Of a stretch of DNA of 64,000 bases, positions 29,491 through 38,573 are shown piece by piece. The notes beneath the pieces are model-generated. The model saw nothing but the letters and a program-made list of their open reading frames with translations. It was not told the DNA's origin and made no database searches. The translations under genes and the position numbers were made by a program. The stretch spans positions 265,047 to 329,046 of the forward strand of contig NZ_JQKD01000003.1 of the NCBI RefSeq assembly GCF_000745855.1, read 5' to 3'. Position 1 is the stretch's first letter; each line of letters begins with the position of its first letter. This DNA comes from Xenophilus azovorans DSM 13620 (GTDB taxonomy: Bacteria > Pseudomonadota > Gammaproteobacteria > Burkholderiales > Burkholderiaceae_C).

Positions 29491-30084
29491 TCATCGCTGC
29501 AGGCTCCCCCAGGCGCTGGCAGGCTCGTTCAGGCGCAGGCTCATCACGATGGCGTCCTCGCGCCGGCCGGCGAAGCCCGGGTAGTAGCCCTTGCGCACGC
29601 CGACGCGGCGGAAGCCGTGGCGCAGGTAGACCTCCTGCGCGCGCCGGTTGCCGGTGCGCACCTCCAGCCACAGCCACTGCGCCTGCTGGCCGCGCGCCCA
29701 GCCGGCCAGCGCCTCCAGCATCAGCGGCGCCCAGCCCTGGCGCTGGAAGGGCGGCGCCACGGTGATGTTGAGCAGGTGCACCTCGTCGACGCCCTTCATG
29801 GCGATGAAGTAGCCGATCAGGGTGCTCTCGCCGCCGCGGGGCCGCCCCAGGGCGGCGAGCGCCCCCTCGGGGGGCAGCGAACCACGCACGGCGGGGAGCG
29901 TGGGGGCCACACTCCCGCCACCCTCGAGCACCTGGCAGTGGTAGCCGGCGTGCAGCGAATCGATGAAGTTGCCGCGCGTCCACGGATGGCTGTAGGCGAG
30001 CTGCTCCACCGCCACCACACGATCGACGTGGTCGATGGTCATCGGCCCCAGGCGGGCTTCGCTGGCATCGAGCACTGCACTCAT
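29491..30084 (-). CDS. rimI: Ribosomal protein S18 alanine acetyltransferase RimI with repeat-derived insert
   Basis: A 197-residue GNAT protein. RimI landmarks: SHPWTRGNFIDSL near residue 32, LLNITVAPPFQRQGWAPLML (acetyl-CoA loop) near 105, and YYPGFAGRREDAIVMSL near 170. Between VLEGG and LIGYF about 30 residues (roughly 55-85) are encoded by a palindromic repeat that keeps the frame. Its ATG overlaps the tsaB stop. It acetylates the N-terminal Ala of S18 in known systems; whether this copy does so is untested. Confidence 0.9.
   Translation of the reverse strand: MSAVLDASEARLGPMTIDHVDRVVAVEQLAYSHPWTRGNFIDSLHAGYHCQVLEGGGSVAPTLPAVRGSLPPEGALAALGRPRGGESTLIGYFIAMKGVDEVHLLNITVAPPFQRQGWAPLMLEALAGWARGQQAQWLWLEVRTGNRRAQEVYLRHGFRRVGVRKGYYPGFAGRREDAIVMSLRLNEPASAWGSLQR
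29830..29920 (-). repeat. Palindromic repeat inserted in frame within rimI
   Basis: The minus-strand sequence carries TGCCCCCCGAGGGGGCG followed by CTGGGGCGGCCCC. The same two blocks occur in the intergenic repeat at 49490-49565 on the plus strand. It adds about 30 codons without stop and falls in the loop between two strands of the GNAT sheet. Confidence 0.8.
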
Positions 30085-30788
30085 GTGGCAACTCCCCTGG
30101 CCGCCGCGCGCTCGGCCGTGGTCTGCGCGACCTTGTCGCGCACGTAGAGGGGCCAGGCCCGCTCCGGCGGCACGGCGGCGCCGGCGGCCAGCAGCGCGGG
30201 CGCCAGGCGCAGGATCGCCGCCGCGGTGGGCAGCGCCTGCACGCGCGGCGCATCCTGCGGCAGGCGCTCGCCGCAGGCGGCGAAGGCGTTGCCGGCCAGC
30301 GTCCAGCCGGCGGGGACGGCCACGTCCTCCGGCGACAGCAGCCGCGCCTCGGCCGCGGCGGCGCCGAGCGGGTGCGCGCCGCCGTCGAAGGCATGCGCGG
30401 CGGCATAGACCTCGCCCATGCGCGCATCGAGCACCGCCACCACGCGCGCGGCGCCGGCGGCATGGTGCGCCTCCTCGGCCACGGCGTGCAGCGTGTCGAC
30501 GGGCAGCACCGGCAGGCCGGCGCCGAAGGCCAGGCCCTGCGCCACGGCGCAGGCGGTGCGCAGCCCGGTGAAGGAGCCGGGGCCGCGGCCGAAGCAGACC
30601 GCGTCCAGTTGCCCGATGGCGAGGCCCGCCTCGGCCAGCAGCGCCTGCACCAGCGGGATCAGGGTGGCGGAGGATTCGGCGCCGCCCGGCCCGCTGCGCG
30701 CCAGCACGGCGCCGCCCCGGCGCACGGCGACGGACAGCACCTCGGTGCTGGTGTCGAAGGCCAGCAGGCTAGGGCCTGTGAACGCCAT
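30081..30788 (-). CDS. tsaB: t6A biosynthesis protein TsaB
   Basis: A 235-residue ASKHA-fold protein that, with TsaD, TsaE and TsaC/Sua5, forms the t6A37 modification of tRNA. The start of the family domain LLAFDTSTEVLSVAV and the block CFGRGPGSFTGLRTACAVAQG are clear. The first six codons (MAFTGP) are encoded by the edge of an inverted-repeat element. A further in-frame ATG lies at 30809 within it; neither start has a good ribosome site. Sua5 is also in this window (35785). Confidence 0.92.
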   Translation of the reverse strand: MAFTGPSLLAFDTSTEVLSVAVRRGGAVLARSGPGGAESSATLIPLVQALLAEAGLAIGQLDAVCFGRGPGSFTGLRTACAVAQGLAFGAGLPVLPVDTLHAVAEEAHHAAGAARVVAVLDARMGEVYAAAHAFDGGAHPLGAAAAEARLLSPEDVAVPAGWTLAGNAFAACGERLPQDAPRVQALPTAAAILRLAPALLAAGAAVPPERAWPLYVRDKVAQTTAERAAARGVAT

Positions 30789-31036
30789 GGAAGGGGTCGC
30801 GAAGCTCATCGCAGCCCGTCCATCAAGGCGCGCGACGCCGTGCGTGCGTCCGCACGCACAAGGAGCGCAACGCTGAGGGGCGGGCTGCGATGAGCTTCCC
30901 TCCGGGTTGCTTCGCAAAGGGGCCGTCTGCGGCGTTGCCCGCGCTTGCAAGGCCCCAGCCTTGCTGCGCGCGGGCGCCTTGCATCCAGCCCCTTTGCGAA
31001 GCAACGCGATCCCCTTCCATGGCGTTCACAGGCCCT
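30771..31036. repeat. Nested inverted-repeat element between tsaB and an EamA gene
   Basis: Outer arms of about 30 bases at 30772-30801 and 31005-31035 are inverted copies differing by one inserted base. Inside are two perfect hairpin pairs: 18 bases (30801-30818 with 30881-30898) and 17 bases (30906-30922 with 30989-31005). A perfect TGCGTGCG-TC-CGCACGCA palindrome sits at 30841-30858. There is no room for a transposase, so it could be a MITE-like or REP-derived element. Confidence 0.88.
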
Positions 31037-32060
31037 AAGCATCGCAGCGCCTCCCTGCCGGCAGGACGGCGGCGCGCGCGGCCGGCGCACGCAGCACGCC
31101 GAACAGGATGCCGGCCGTCACCAGCGCCAGCCCGGCCAGCAGGCCGGCGTTCAGCGGCTCGCCCAGGAAGAGCACCGCGCCCAGCGCCGACAGGCCCGGC
31201 ACCAGCGCGGTGATCATGGTGGAGCGCACCGGCCCGAAGTGGCCGACCATGCGGGTGAAGCTGATGCCCGAGACCACCACCGAGCCCACGCCCTGGAACA
31301 GCATCTGGAAGGCGATCTCGCCCCAGGGCGCGGCGGCCAGCCGGCTGTGCAGCACGCCGGCCGCCGTCAGCAGCGCGTAGACCGGCACGTAGGTGAACAG
31401 GGCGAAGACGGTGATGGCGATGGTGGCGCGCACCGCATCCAGCCCGTGCCGGCGCACCACCACGCTGTAGCAGGCCCAGGTGAAGGCGGCGGTCATGAAG
31501 AGCAGGTCGCCCTTCCAGACCTCGCCGCCGCCAAAGGCCTGCAGCAGGCTGCGCCCGCCCACCAGCAGGTCGCCGGCGACGATCAGCAGCAGGCCCGCGG
31601 CCCGCAGCGGCGTGATGCGGTCGCCCAGCACCAGCGCCGCCAGCAGCGCCGTCCACAGCGGCAGGCTGCCCGGCAGCAACACCGAGGCATGCGCCGCCGG
31701 CGCGTAGAAGAAGCCCGCATACGCGAAGCTGGCGTAGGCGACCCCGCCGAACACGCCCGCCAGCGCGCTCACCCGCAGCGACAGCGGCGACAGGCCGAAG
31801 AACGAATGCGGCGCCGGGCCGCCGGACGGCGCGCCGCCGCGCCGCTTCTCGCGCGCCACCAGCCACGCGCCCCAGGGCACCAGCACCAGGCTGGCGCCCA
31901 CGATGCGCAGCAGCGCGATGTCGAAGGGCCCGAGCGAGCGGGCCGCCGAGGCGCGAGCGACGAGGATGAAGCCCGTCCACACCGCCACCGTGACCACGGC
32001 CGCGCCGATGCCCACGGCCCGTGGCGAGGGACGCGAAAGCAGGCGGGCGGCAACAGGCAT
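31035..32060 (-). CDS. EamA/DMT-superfamily transporter
   Basis: A 341-residue inner-membrane protein with about ten hydrophobic helices in two EamA repeats. Signature segments include WTGFILVARASAARSLGPFD near the start, LLPGSLPLWTALLAALVLGD near residue 125 and ALVPGLSALGAVLFLGEPL near 300. Such carriers export metabolites of unknown identity. The stop codon TAG is formed where the gene meets the inverted-repeat element at 31036. It lies divergent from dacB by 61 bases. Confidence 0.86.
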   Translation of the reverse strand: MPVAARLLSRPSPRAVGIGAAVVTVAVWTGFILVARASAARSLGPFDIALLRIVGASLVLVPWGAWLVAREKRRGGAPSGGPAPHSFFGLSPLSLRVSALAGVFGGVAYASFAYAGFFYAPAAHASVLLPGSLPLWTALLAALVLGDRITPLRAAGLLLIVAGDLLVGGRSLLQAFGGGEVWKGDLLFMTAAFTWACYSVVVRRHGLDAVRATIAITVFALFTYVPVYALLTAAGVLHSRLAAAPWGEIAFQMLFQGVGSVVVSGISFTRMVGHFGPVRSTMITALVPGLSALGAVLFLGEPLNAGLLAGLALVTAGILFGVLRAPAARAAVLPAGRRCDA

Positions 32061-32121
32061 CTCGGGATTATCGAGGGCCGGCGTCGGGGCCGCGCCGGAC
32101 GCTTCGGATAATCCTGCGCCC

Positions 32122-33552
32122 ATGCGCTGCCTCCTTCCCGCCCCGATCGCCGCCCTCCCCCTCCTCCTCGCCGCCGCCGCCGCGCCGGCCCTGGCCCAGC
32201 AGGCGCTGCCGCGCGAGGTCGACGCCGCCCTGGCCCGCGCCAAGGTGCCGCGCGAGGCGGTGACGCTGCTGGTGGCCGACGCCGAGGGCCAGCGCCCGCC
32301 CCGGCTGGCGTGGCGCTCGCAGGTGCCGGTCAACCCGGCCTCGATCATGAAGCTGGTGACCACCTACGCGGCGCTGGACCTGCTCGGCCCCGCCTACACC
32401 TGGCGCACGCCGGTCTACACCGACGGCCGCCTGATCGACGGCACGCTGCACGGCAACCTCTACCTCCGCGGCCAGGGCGACCCGAAGCTCGTGATCGAGC
32501 GCATGTGGCTGCTGCTGCGCCGGGTGCAGGGCCTGGGCATCCGCGAGATCGCGGGCGACATCGTGCTGGACCGCAGCGCCTTCGAGACCACGGTGGAGTC
32601 CGACCCGGCCGCCTTCGACGGCGAGCCGCTGCGGCCCTACAACGCCTCGCCCGACGCGCTGCTGGTGAACTTCCGCTCGGTGGTGATGACTTTCTCGCCG
32701 CAGCCGAACGGCCAGGCCGCGCAGGTGAGCTACGACCCGCCGCTGGCCGGCGTGGCGATGCAGCCCGCCGTGCCCCTGGCGCCCGGCGCCTGCGGCGACT
32801 GGCGCGCCGCGCTGCGCCCCGAGTTGGCCGACCCCTTGCGCATCGGCTTCGCCGGCAGCCTGCCGGCCGCCTGCGGCGAGAAGACCTGGGCCGTCGCCTA
32901 CGCCGACCCGCGCAGCCACGCGCTGCGCGCCGTGGCCGGGCTGTGGGCGCAGGCGGGCGGCGTGCTGCGCGGCCAGGTGCGCGACGGCGGCGTGCCGCCG
33001 GGGCTGCAGCCGGCCTTCGAGTTCGAGTCGCCGCCGCTGGCCGAGGTGGTGCGCGACATCAACAAGTTCAGCAACAACGTGATGGCGCAGCAGGTCTTCC
33101 TGACGCTGGGCCTCACGCAGCGCCGGCGCGGCAGCTTCGAGGCGGCGCGCGCGGCCGTGCGGCAATGGTGGAAGGAGCGCATCGGCACCGGCGAGGGCGT
33201 GCCCACGCTGGACAACGGCGCCGGCCTGTCGCGCGAGGAGCGCATCAGCGCCGCCGAACTGGGCCGGATGCTGCAGGTGGCGTGGAAGTCGCCCGCCATG
33301 CCCGAGCTGCTGGCCTCGCTGCCCGCCATCGGCGTGGACGGCACGCTGCGCCGGCGGCAGATCCGCTCCGGCGGCTCGGCGCACCTGAAGACCGGCACGC
33401 TGCGCGACGCCTCCGGCATCGCCGGCTACGTGGACGGCGCCAGCGGCCGGCGCTGGGTGCTGGTGGCGATCGCCAACGACGCCAACGCCGCCGCCGCGCG
33501 CCCGGCCTTCGACGCATTGGTCGACTGGGCCGTGAACGACCAGGGGCTGTAG
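32122..33552 (+). CDS. dacB: D-alanyl-D-alanine carboxypeptidase/endopeptidase (PBP4)
   Basis: A 476-residue periplasmic penicillin-binding protein with a signal peptide (about 1-26, ALPLLLAAAAAPALAQ). The active-site Ser74 and Lys77 are in NPASIMKLVT, the SxN motif is SNN at 317-319, and KTG starts at Lys423 in SAHLKTGTL. The inserted domain between motifs matches PBP4/DacB. It trims peptidoglycan stem peptides and cross-bridges. The ATG at 32122 gives the signal peptide. Confidence 0.94.
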   Translation: MRCLLPAPIAALPLLLAAAAAPALAQQALPREVDAALARAKVPREAVTLLVADAEGQRPPRLAWRSQVPVNPASIMKLVTTYAALDLLGPAYTWRTPVYTDGRLIDGTLHGNLYLRGQGDPKLVIERMWLLLRRVQGLGIREIAGDIVLDRSAFETTVESDPAAFDGEPLRPYNASPDALLVNFRSVVMTFSPQPNGQAAQVSYDPPLAGVAMQPAVPLAPGACGDWRAALRPELADPLRIGFAGSLPAACGEKTWAVAYADPRSHALRAVAGLWAQAGGVLRGQVRDGGVPPGLQPAFEFESPPLAEVVRDINKFSNNVMAQQVFLTLGLTQRRRGSFEAARAAVRQWWKERIGTGEGVPTLDNGAGLSREERISAAELGRMLQVAWKSPAMPELLASLPAIGVDGTLRRRQIRSGGSAHLKTGTLRDASGIAGYVDGASGRRWVLVAIANDANAAAARPAFDALVDWAVNDQGL

Positions 33553-33635
33553 GCGCCGGCCGGTTGCGCGGCGGGCAGGCTGCGCACCAGAATGGGCGCG
33601 CCGCCATCACGGGCGGCGCCTCACCGGAGACACCC

Positions 33636-35222
33636 ATGCCCCTGCCGCGCCGCGCCCGACGTGCCGTCCTGCTCCCCCTCGCGCTGCTGACGCTGGCCGT
33701 GGCCGGCTGCGGGGGCGGCGGTGGAGGCGGCGGCATCGGCCTCTTTCCGCCGCCCGGGGGCGGAGGGGGAGGCGGCGACACCGGCCGCGGCTCGCTGGTC
33801 GGCGCCACCGAGCGGGTGACGCGCCTGACGGCCGACCAGTTCAAGGCGGTGCTGCAGTCGAGCCCGCAGGGCCAGGCGCTGCTGCAGGTGGCCGGCACGC
33901 CGGCCTGCGGCGTCGAACTGCGCAGCATGACCTACCGCACCGTGGGCGCGGCCGGCGAGGAAACCACCGCCACGGCCGCGCTGATGCTGCCCGCGGGCTC
34001 GGCCACGCCCTGCGCCGGCAGCCGGCCGCTGGTGCTCTACGCCCACGGCACCACCGCCGCCCGCGGCTACGACATCGCCCGCTGGACCGACGCCGCCCAG
34101 CCCGCCGCCGGCGAGGGCCTGCTGGTGGCCGCCACCTTCGCGGCCCAGGGCCTGGCCGTGATCGCGCCCAACTACGCCGGCTACGCCGCCTCGCCCCTGC
34201 CCTACCACCCCTACCTCAACGGCGACCAGCAGGGCAAGGACATGGCCGACGCCCTGAAGGCGGCGCGCAAGGCGCTGCCGCTGGAAGGCGTGAGCGACGC
34301 CGGCTCGCTGCTGGTCACGGGCTACTCGCAGGGCGGCTACGTGGCGCTGGCCGCGCACCGCGAGCTGCAGGCCACCGGGCAGTCGCCCACCGCCTCGGCG
34401 CCGCTGTCGGCGCCCTCGGCCATCAGCCTGCTGATGGACTACGCCTTCAGCGGCTGGCCGGCGCTGGGCAGCACGGTGTTCGTGCCGCTCATCACCACCA
34501 GCTGGCAGAAGCAGTTCGGCAACGTCTACAACGCGCCCACCGAGATCTACGAGAGCCGCTATGCCGGCGGCATCGAGACCCTGCTGCCCAGCACCACGCC
34601 GCTGGCCGACCTGTTCGTCCAGGGCCGGCTGCCGCAGGCGGCGCTGTTCCCCGCCAACGGCACGCCCGGGCCGGTGAACCCGGCGCTGGCCTCCTTCTAC
34701 GGCCCGGACAACCTGGTGCGCCAGAGCTTCCTGACGCAGGTCGCCAACGACATCGCGGCCTCGCCCTGCCCCGGCAACAGCCTGCCGGCCACCGCCGCCT
34801 CGCTGGAGAACGCCAGCCCGCTCGACTGCCATCCCTCCACCGGGCTGCGCCGCGCCGCGGTCGCCAACGACCTGCGCAACTGGCTGCCCCAGCGGCCGGT
34901 GTTCTTCTGCGGCGGCGCGCAGGACCCGACCGTCAACTTCCTGAGCACGCAGGCCACCGCCGGCCACTTCCGCGCGCGCGGGATGGCGCCGGCGCAGTTG
35001 ACGGTGGTGGACCTGGAGCAGCCCGGCGGCGCGGGCGACCCCTATGCCGCCGCCCGCGCCGGCTTCGCGCAGGCCAGGCAGCAGACCTACGACGCGGCCG
35101 AGGGCAGCGACGCCGACAAGGCGCTGGCCGTGACGCTGGCCTACCACGGCGCGCTGGTGCCGCCGTTCTGCCTCGCCTCGGCGCGCGGCTACTTCCAGGC
35201 GCTGCTGGCGGCGGGCGGCTGA
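33636..35222 (+). CDS. Lipoprotein alpha/beta hydrolase of the secreted lipase type
   Basis: A 528-residue protein with a lipoprotein signal: hydrophobic core LLPLALLTLAVAG followed by Cys25 and a Gly-rich tether (about 25-50). The catalytic elbow is GYSQGG with Ser231; the oxyanion region is LYAHGTTAARGYD and the acid is probably in GGAQDPTVNF. It resembles LIP-type secretory lipases acting on esters, probably anchored to the outer membrane. It follows dacB by 83 bases. Its 3' end overlaps the convergent hypothetical gene by 34 bases. Confidence 0.85.
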   Translation: MPLPRRARRAVLLPLALLTLAVAGCGGGGGGGGIGLFPPPGGGGGGGDTGRGSLVGATERVTRLTADQFKAVLQSSPQGQALLQVAGTPACGVELRSMTYRTVGAAGEETTATAALMLPAGSATPCAGSRPLVLYAHGTTAARGYDIARWTDAAQPAAGEGLLVAATFAAQGLAVIAPNYAGYAASPLPYHPYLNGDQQGKDMADALKAARKALPLEGVSDAGSLLVTGYSQGGYVALAAHRELQATGQSPTASAPLSAPSAISLLMDYAFSGWPALGSTVFVPLITTSWQKQFGNVYNAPTEIYESRYAGGIETLLPSTTPLADLFVQGRLPQAALFPANGTPGPVNPALASFYGPDNLVRQSFLTQVANDIAASPCPGNSLPATAASLENASPLDCHPSTGLRRAAVANDLRNWLPQRPVFFCGGAQDPTVNFLSTQATAGHFRARGMAPAQLTVVDLEQPGGAGDPYAAARAGFAQARQQTYDAAEGSDADKALAVTLAYHGALVPPFCLASARGYFQALLAAGG

Positions 35223-35659
35223 GCGTCGTCGGGGCCGGCCGGCGGAGCGCTGCCGGTGAGCGGGCTGGGCGCGCGGGCCGAGGCGGTGTCGGCCAGCACC
35301 AGGGCCGCGCGGTAGGCGCCGCGCCCGGCCAGCTTGGTGTGCGCCACCAGCGCGTCCCATTCCTGCTGGCGCTGCGCCGGGGTGGGCGCGTGGTCGGGCG
35401 GGCGCACGCGCAGCGTGCGCGCCACGTCCAGCAGCGCGCCGGCCGCGTGCAGGCAGAAGTGGACGGCGGTGTCCTCGGGGCGCTGGAGCGCGGCGTCGCG
35501 CTCCTGGCTGATCAGGGCCTCGCGCTCCGCCTCCGGCAGATGGGCCAGCGTGGTCGGCGAGGGTGCGGGTTCGAAATGGAGCACGCAGTGCGCCATCGCC
35601 TGCTCCACGGTCTGCAGGGCTTGGTCGATGAGTTCCACGTCGTCCGGCGCGGCGGGCAT
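35189..35659 (-). CDS. Hypothetical protein, helical
   Basis: A 156-residue cytoplasmic protein without a recognisable domain. It is mostly helical (LIDQALQTVEQAMAHCVLHF and PEAEREALISQERDAAL) with a His/Cys-containing HFCLHAAG and a disordered C-terminal 35 residues rich in Pro, Ala and Ser. The ATG at 35659 has an AGGAGATCTC ribosome site. The gene overlaps the lipase gene tail-to-tail by 34 bases, which argues that one of the two 3' ends is a recent extension. Confidence 0.72.
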   Translation of the reverse strand: MPAAPDDVELIDQALQTVEQAMAHCVLHFEPAPSPTTLAHLPEAEREALISQERDAALQRPEDTAVHFCLHAAGALLDVARTLRVRPPDHAPTPAQRQQEWDALVAHTKLAGRGAYRAALVLADTASARAPSPLTGSAPPAGPDDAQPPAASSAWK

Positions 35660-35784
35660 GCGGTGAGATCTCCTGGGGGGCTTGCGGGTCGGCGAAACCC
35701 GGCATGGTGCCAGCGCCCCGGTCCGGCACCCATGCATTATTGCCCATATTGGAAACAAAAGTATTATTTTGTCGCCAAAAGCCG

Positions 35785-36786
35785 TCAGGCGGCAGCGGCG
35801 CGCTGCAGGCGGTCGCGCACGCCTTCCCACTCGGCCGTGTCGGGCGGCGCCTCCACCCAGATCAGCTTGACGCCCTCGTCGTCCAGCCGGCGCAGCTCGG
35901 CGAAGAGCTGCTGCGCGGCGGCGGCCGCGTCGTCCGGCATGCGCCGCAGCAGCACGCGCGAGGAGCGGCTGCGCAGCGGCGCGCGCGCCCACACGGCGAT
36001 GTGCGCCGCCTGGGCGCCCAGCACGTCCAGCCCGGTCTGCAGCGCCTTGGCGTCCATCAGGCGCACCTTGGCGGTGGGCGCGTAGTGCGCCTCCAGCGTG
36101 CCCGAGGCCTTGGGGTCGGGCAGGCCGAGCTCCTCGCGCGTGCGCAGGCGCTCGCGCGCCACGCGCTCGATCTCGGTGCGGGTGACGATGCCGGGCCGCA
36201 GCAGCACCGGCGCGCCGCGGCTGCAGTCGACGATGGTGGATTCGATGCCCACCGGGCAGGCCCCGCCGTCCAGCACCAGCAGCTCGTCGCCGAACTCGGC
36301 CGCGACGTGGGCGGCGGTGGTCGGGCTCACGCGGCCGAAGCGGTTGGCGCTGGGCCCGGCCAGGCCGGGCACGCCCTGCTCGGCGCAGGCCGCGAGCAGC
36401 GCCTGCGCCACCGGGTGCGCGGGGCAGCGGATGCCGATGGTGTCCTGCCCGCCCGCGGCGGCCGTGCCGATGCCGGGCTGGCGGGTGACGATCAGCGTCA
36501 GCGGGCCCGGCCAGAAGGCCAGCGCCAGCGCCTGGGCGAAGGGCGGCAGCGGCTGCGCGAAGCGCGACAGCGACTCGGTGCCGCGCGCGCCGGCGGCCAC
36601 GTGCACGATCAGCGGGTGGTCCGCCGGCCGCCCCTTGGCCTTGAAGATGCCGCGCACCGCGTCGTCGTTGGCGGCGTCGGCGCCCAGGCCGTAGACGGTC
36701 TCGGTCGGGAAGGCCACGAGCTCGCCTGCACGCAGCGCCGTCGCGGCGCGGGCGATGGCGGAAGGGTCCTGGCCGTCGAGGATCAT
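35785..36786 (-). CDS. sua5: Threonylcarbamoyl-AMP synthase, long Sua5 form
   Basis: A 333-residue enzyme making threonylcarbamoyl-AMP for t6A tRNA modification, with TsaB encoded 5 kb away. The YrdC domain (1-205) has PTETVYGLGADA, FKAKGRPADHPL and GPSANRFGRVS; the C-terminal Sua5 domain covers about 230-333. Short TsaC lacks that domain, so this is the Sua5 form. It follows purK by 7 bases and is probably co-transcribed with purE-purK. Confidence 0.94.
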   Translation of the reverse strand: MILDGQDPSAIARAATALRAGELVAFPTETVYGLGADAANDDAVRGIFKAKGRPADHPLIVHVAAGARGTESLSRFAQPLPPFAQALALAFWPGPLTLIVTRQPGIGTAAAGGQDTIGIRCPAHPVAQALLAACAEQGVPGLAGPSANRFGRVSPTTAAHVAAEFGDELLVLDGGACPVGIESTIVDCSRGAPVLLRPGIVTRTEIERVARERLRTREELGLPDPKASGTLEAHYAPTAKVRLMDAKALQTGLDVLGAQAAHIAVWARAPLRSRSSRVLLRRMPDDAAAAAQQLFAELRRLDDEGVKLIWVEAPPDTAEWEGVRDRLQRAAAA

Positions 36787-36793
36787 GGCGTGG

Positions 36794-37993
36794 TCAGCAA
36801 GCGGTCGAATCGGGCAGGCCGAGCAGCGAGGCCGCCTGCGCGGCGACGGCGCGCACCGCCTCGGCGCTCGGGCCGGTGATGTTCAGGTGCCCCATCTTGC
36901 GGCCGCGCCGCGCCTCGGTCTTGCCGTACAGGTGCAGGTGGGTGCCGGGCAGGGCCAGCACGCGGGCCCAGGCGGGCTCGACCGGCCGGCCGCTGACGGG
37001 CGCGAACCACAGGTCGCCCAGCAGGTTGAGCATGATGGCCGGGCTGTGCTGGCGCGGCACCACCAGCGGCAGGCCGGTCATGGCGCGCACCTGCAGTTCG
37101 AACTGCGAGCACTCGCAGGCGTCGATCGTGTAGTGGCCGCTGTTGTGCGGGCGCGGCGCCATCTCGTTGACGATCAGGCGGCCGTCCTCCAGCACGAAGA
37201 ACTCGACGCACAGCACGCCGACGTAGCCGATGCCGTCTGCGATGGCGCGCGCGGCCGCCACCGCCTGCTGCGCCTGCGCGGCGGGCAGGCTACCCTCGTG
37301 CACCTCGGTCACGGCGAGGATGCCGTCCCGGTGCAGGTTGCGCTGCGGCGGGAAGTGCACGCTGCGCCCGTCGTGCCCGCGCGCGACGATGACCGAGCAC
37401 TCGCCGGCCAGCGGCAGGCGCTGCTCCAGCACGCAGGGCACGCGGCCGAAGTCGGCCCACGCCTCGGCCAGCTCGGCGCGGGTGGTGACGGTGCGCTGCC
37501 CCTTGCCGTCGTAGCCCAGGCGCGCCGTCTTGAGGATGCCGGGCAGCAGCGCCGCCGGCACGGGCGCCAGGTGGTCCTCGCGCTCGATCACGGCGTAGGG
37601 CGCGCAGGGCACCCCGCTGGCCTCGGCGCAGCGGCTGAAGTGCGCCTTCTCGCGGATGCGGTCCTGCGCGATGGCCACCGCCTCGGCGCCGGGCGCCACG
37701 GGCACGTCGCCGGCCAGCGAGGCCAGCGCCTCGGCCGGCACGTTCTCGAACTCGGTGGTCACCGCATCGGCCAGGCGCGACAGGCGGGCCAGGCCGTCGC
37801 CGTCGAGGTAGTCGGCATGCACGTGGTGGTGGCTGACGCGGCCGGCGGGGCTGTCCGGGTCCGGGTCGAGCACCGCCGTGAAATAGCCCATCGCCTGCGC
37901 GGCGTGCACGAACATGCGGCCGAGCTGGCCGCCGCCCATCACGCCCAGGGTGCTGCCGGGCAGCAGGACGGGCGGCACGGTGGCAGGGCTCAC
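36794..37993 (-). CDS. purK: 5-(carboxyamino)imidazole ribonucleotide synthase
   Basis: A 399-residue ATP-grasp enzyme that carboxylates AIR on nitrogen in purine synthesis. The N-terminal [12 protein letters not shown], the [18 protein letters not shown] segment ([14 protein letters not shown]) and [15 protein letters not shown] near residue 285 are diagnostic. It starts with GTG at 37993, whose bases overlap the purE stop, so translation is coupled. PurE then moves the carboxyl group. Confidence 0.95.
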   Translation of the reverse strand: MSPATVPPVLLPGSTLGVMGGGQLGRMFVHAAQAMGYFTAVLDPDPDSPAGRVSHHHVHADYLDGDGLARLSRLADAVTTEFENVPAEALASLAGDVPVAPGAEAVAIAQDRIREKAHFSRCAEASGVPCAPYAVIEREDHLAPVPAALLPGILKTARLGYDGKGQRTVTTRAELAEAWADFGRVPCVLEQRLPLAGECSVIVARGHDGRSVHFPPQRNLHRDGILAVTEVHEGSLPAAQAQQAVAAARAIADGIGYVGVLCVEFFVLEDGRLIVNEMAPRPHNSGHYTIDACECSQFELQVRAMTGLPLVVPRQHSPAIMLNLLGDLWFAPVSGRPVEPAWARVLALPGTHLHLYGKTEARRGRKMGHLNITGPSAEAVRAVAAQAASLLGLPDSTAC

Positions 37994-38535
37994 AGGGCTC
38001 CTCCGCCCTGCGGGGAAAAGGGCGACACGTCGGCCGGTTTCTCGCCCGGCGGCAGCGTCATCGCCTCGGCCGCGGCCGTCTGGCGGGCGCGGAAGGCGTC
38101 GAGCTGCGCGCGCAGCGCCGGGTCGTTCACCGCCAGCATCGCCACCGCGAACAGCGCCGCGTTGGCCGCGCCGGCGTTGCCGATGGCGAAGGTGGCGACC
38201 GGCACGCCCTTGGGCATCTGCACGATGCTGTAGAGCGAATCGACGCCCTGCAGGTGGCGGCTGGCGACCGGCACGCCCAGCACCGGCACCGTGGTCTTGG
38301 CGGCCAGCATGCCGGGCAGGTGGGCGGCGCCGCCGGCGCCGGCGATGATGGCCGCCAGCCCCCGCTGCGCCGCGCTCCCGGCGTAGGCGAACAGCGCGTC
38401 GGGCATGCGGTGGGCGGACACCACCTTCGCTTCGTGGGCGATGTTGAATTGGGTCAGAATCTCGACCGCATTGCGCATCGTCTCCCAATCGGAGTCCGAG
38501 CCCATGACGACGCCGACCTGGATGCGTTCACTCAT
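37990..38535 (-). CDS. purE: N5-CAIR mutase
   Basis: A 181-residue class I PurE. The substrate loop [10 protein letters not shown] lies at residues 11-20, and [14 protein letters not shown] and [12 protein letters not shown] are conserved active-site blocks. It converts N5-CAIR to CAIR. It heads the purE-purK-sua5 unit, and its ATG lies only 38 bases from the divergent thioredoxin-family gene. purC, usually adjacent in this group, is almost 12 kb away. Confidence 0.95.
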   Translation of the reverse strand: MSERIQVGVVMGSDSDWETMRNAVEILTQFNIAHEAKVVSAHRMPDALFAYAGSAAQRGLAAIIAGAGGAAHLPGMLAAKTTVPVLGVPVASRHLQGVDSLYSIVQMPKGVPVATFAIGNAGAANAALFAVAMLAVNDPALRAQLDAFRARQTAAAEAMTLPPGEKPADVSPFSPQGGGAL

Positions 38536-38573
38536 GGGCTGGAATTCTACGGACCGCCCCCACTTCATAGCCC

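Noticed and set aside
30771..31036. Transposon carrying its own transposase
   Set aside because: The element is too short and has no protein frame consistent with a transposase; only inverted repeats are visible.
35567..35580. tRNA-like GGTTCGAAA fragment
   Set aside because: No acceptor stem, anticodon arm or cloverleaf around it, and it lies inside a coding frame.
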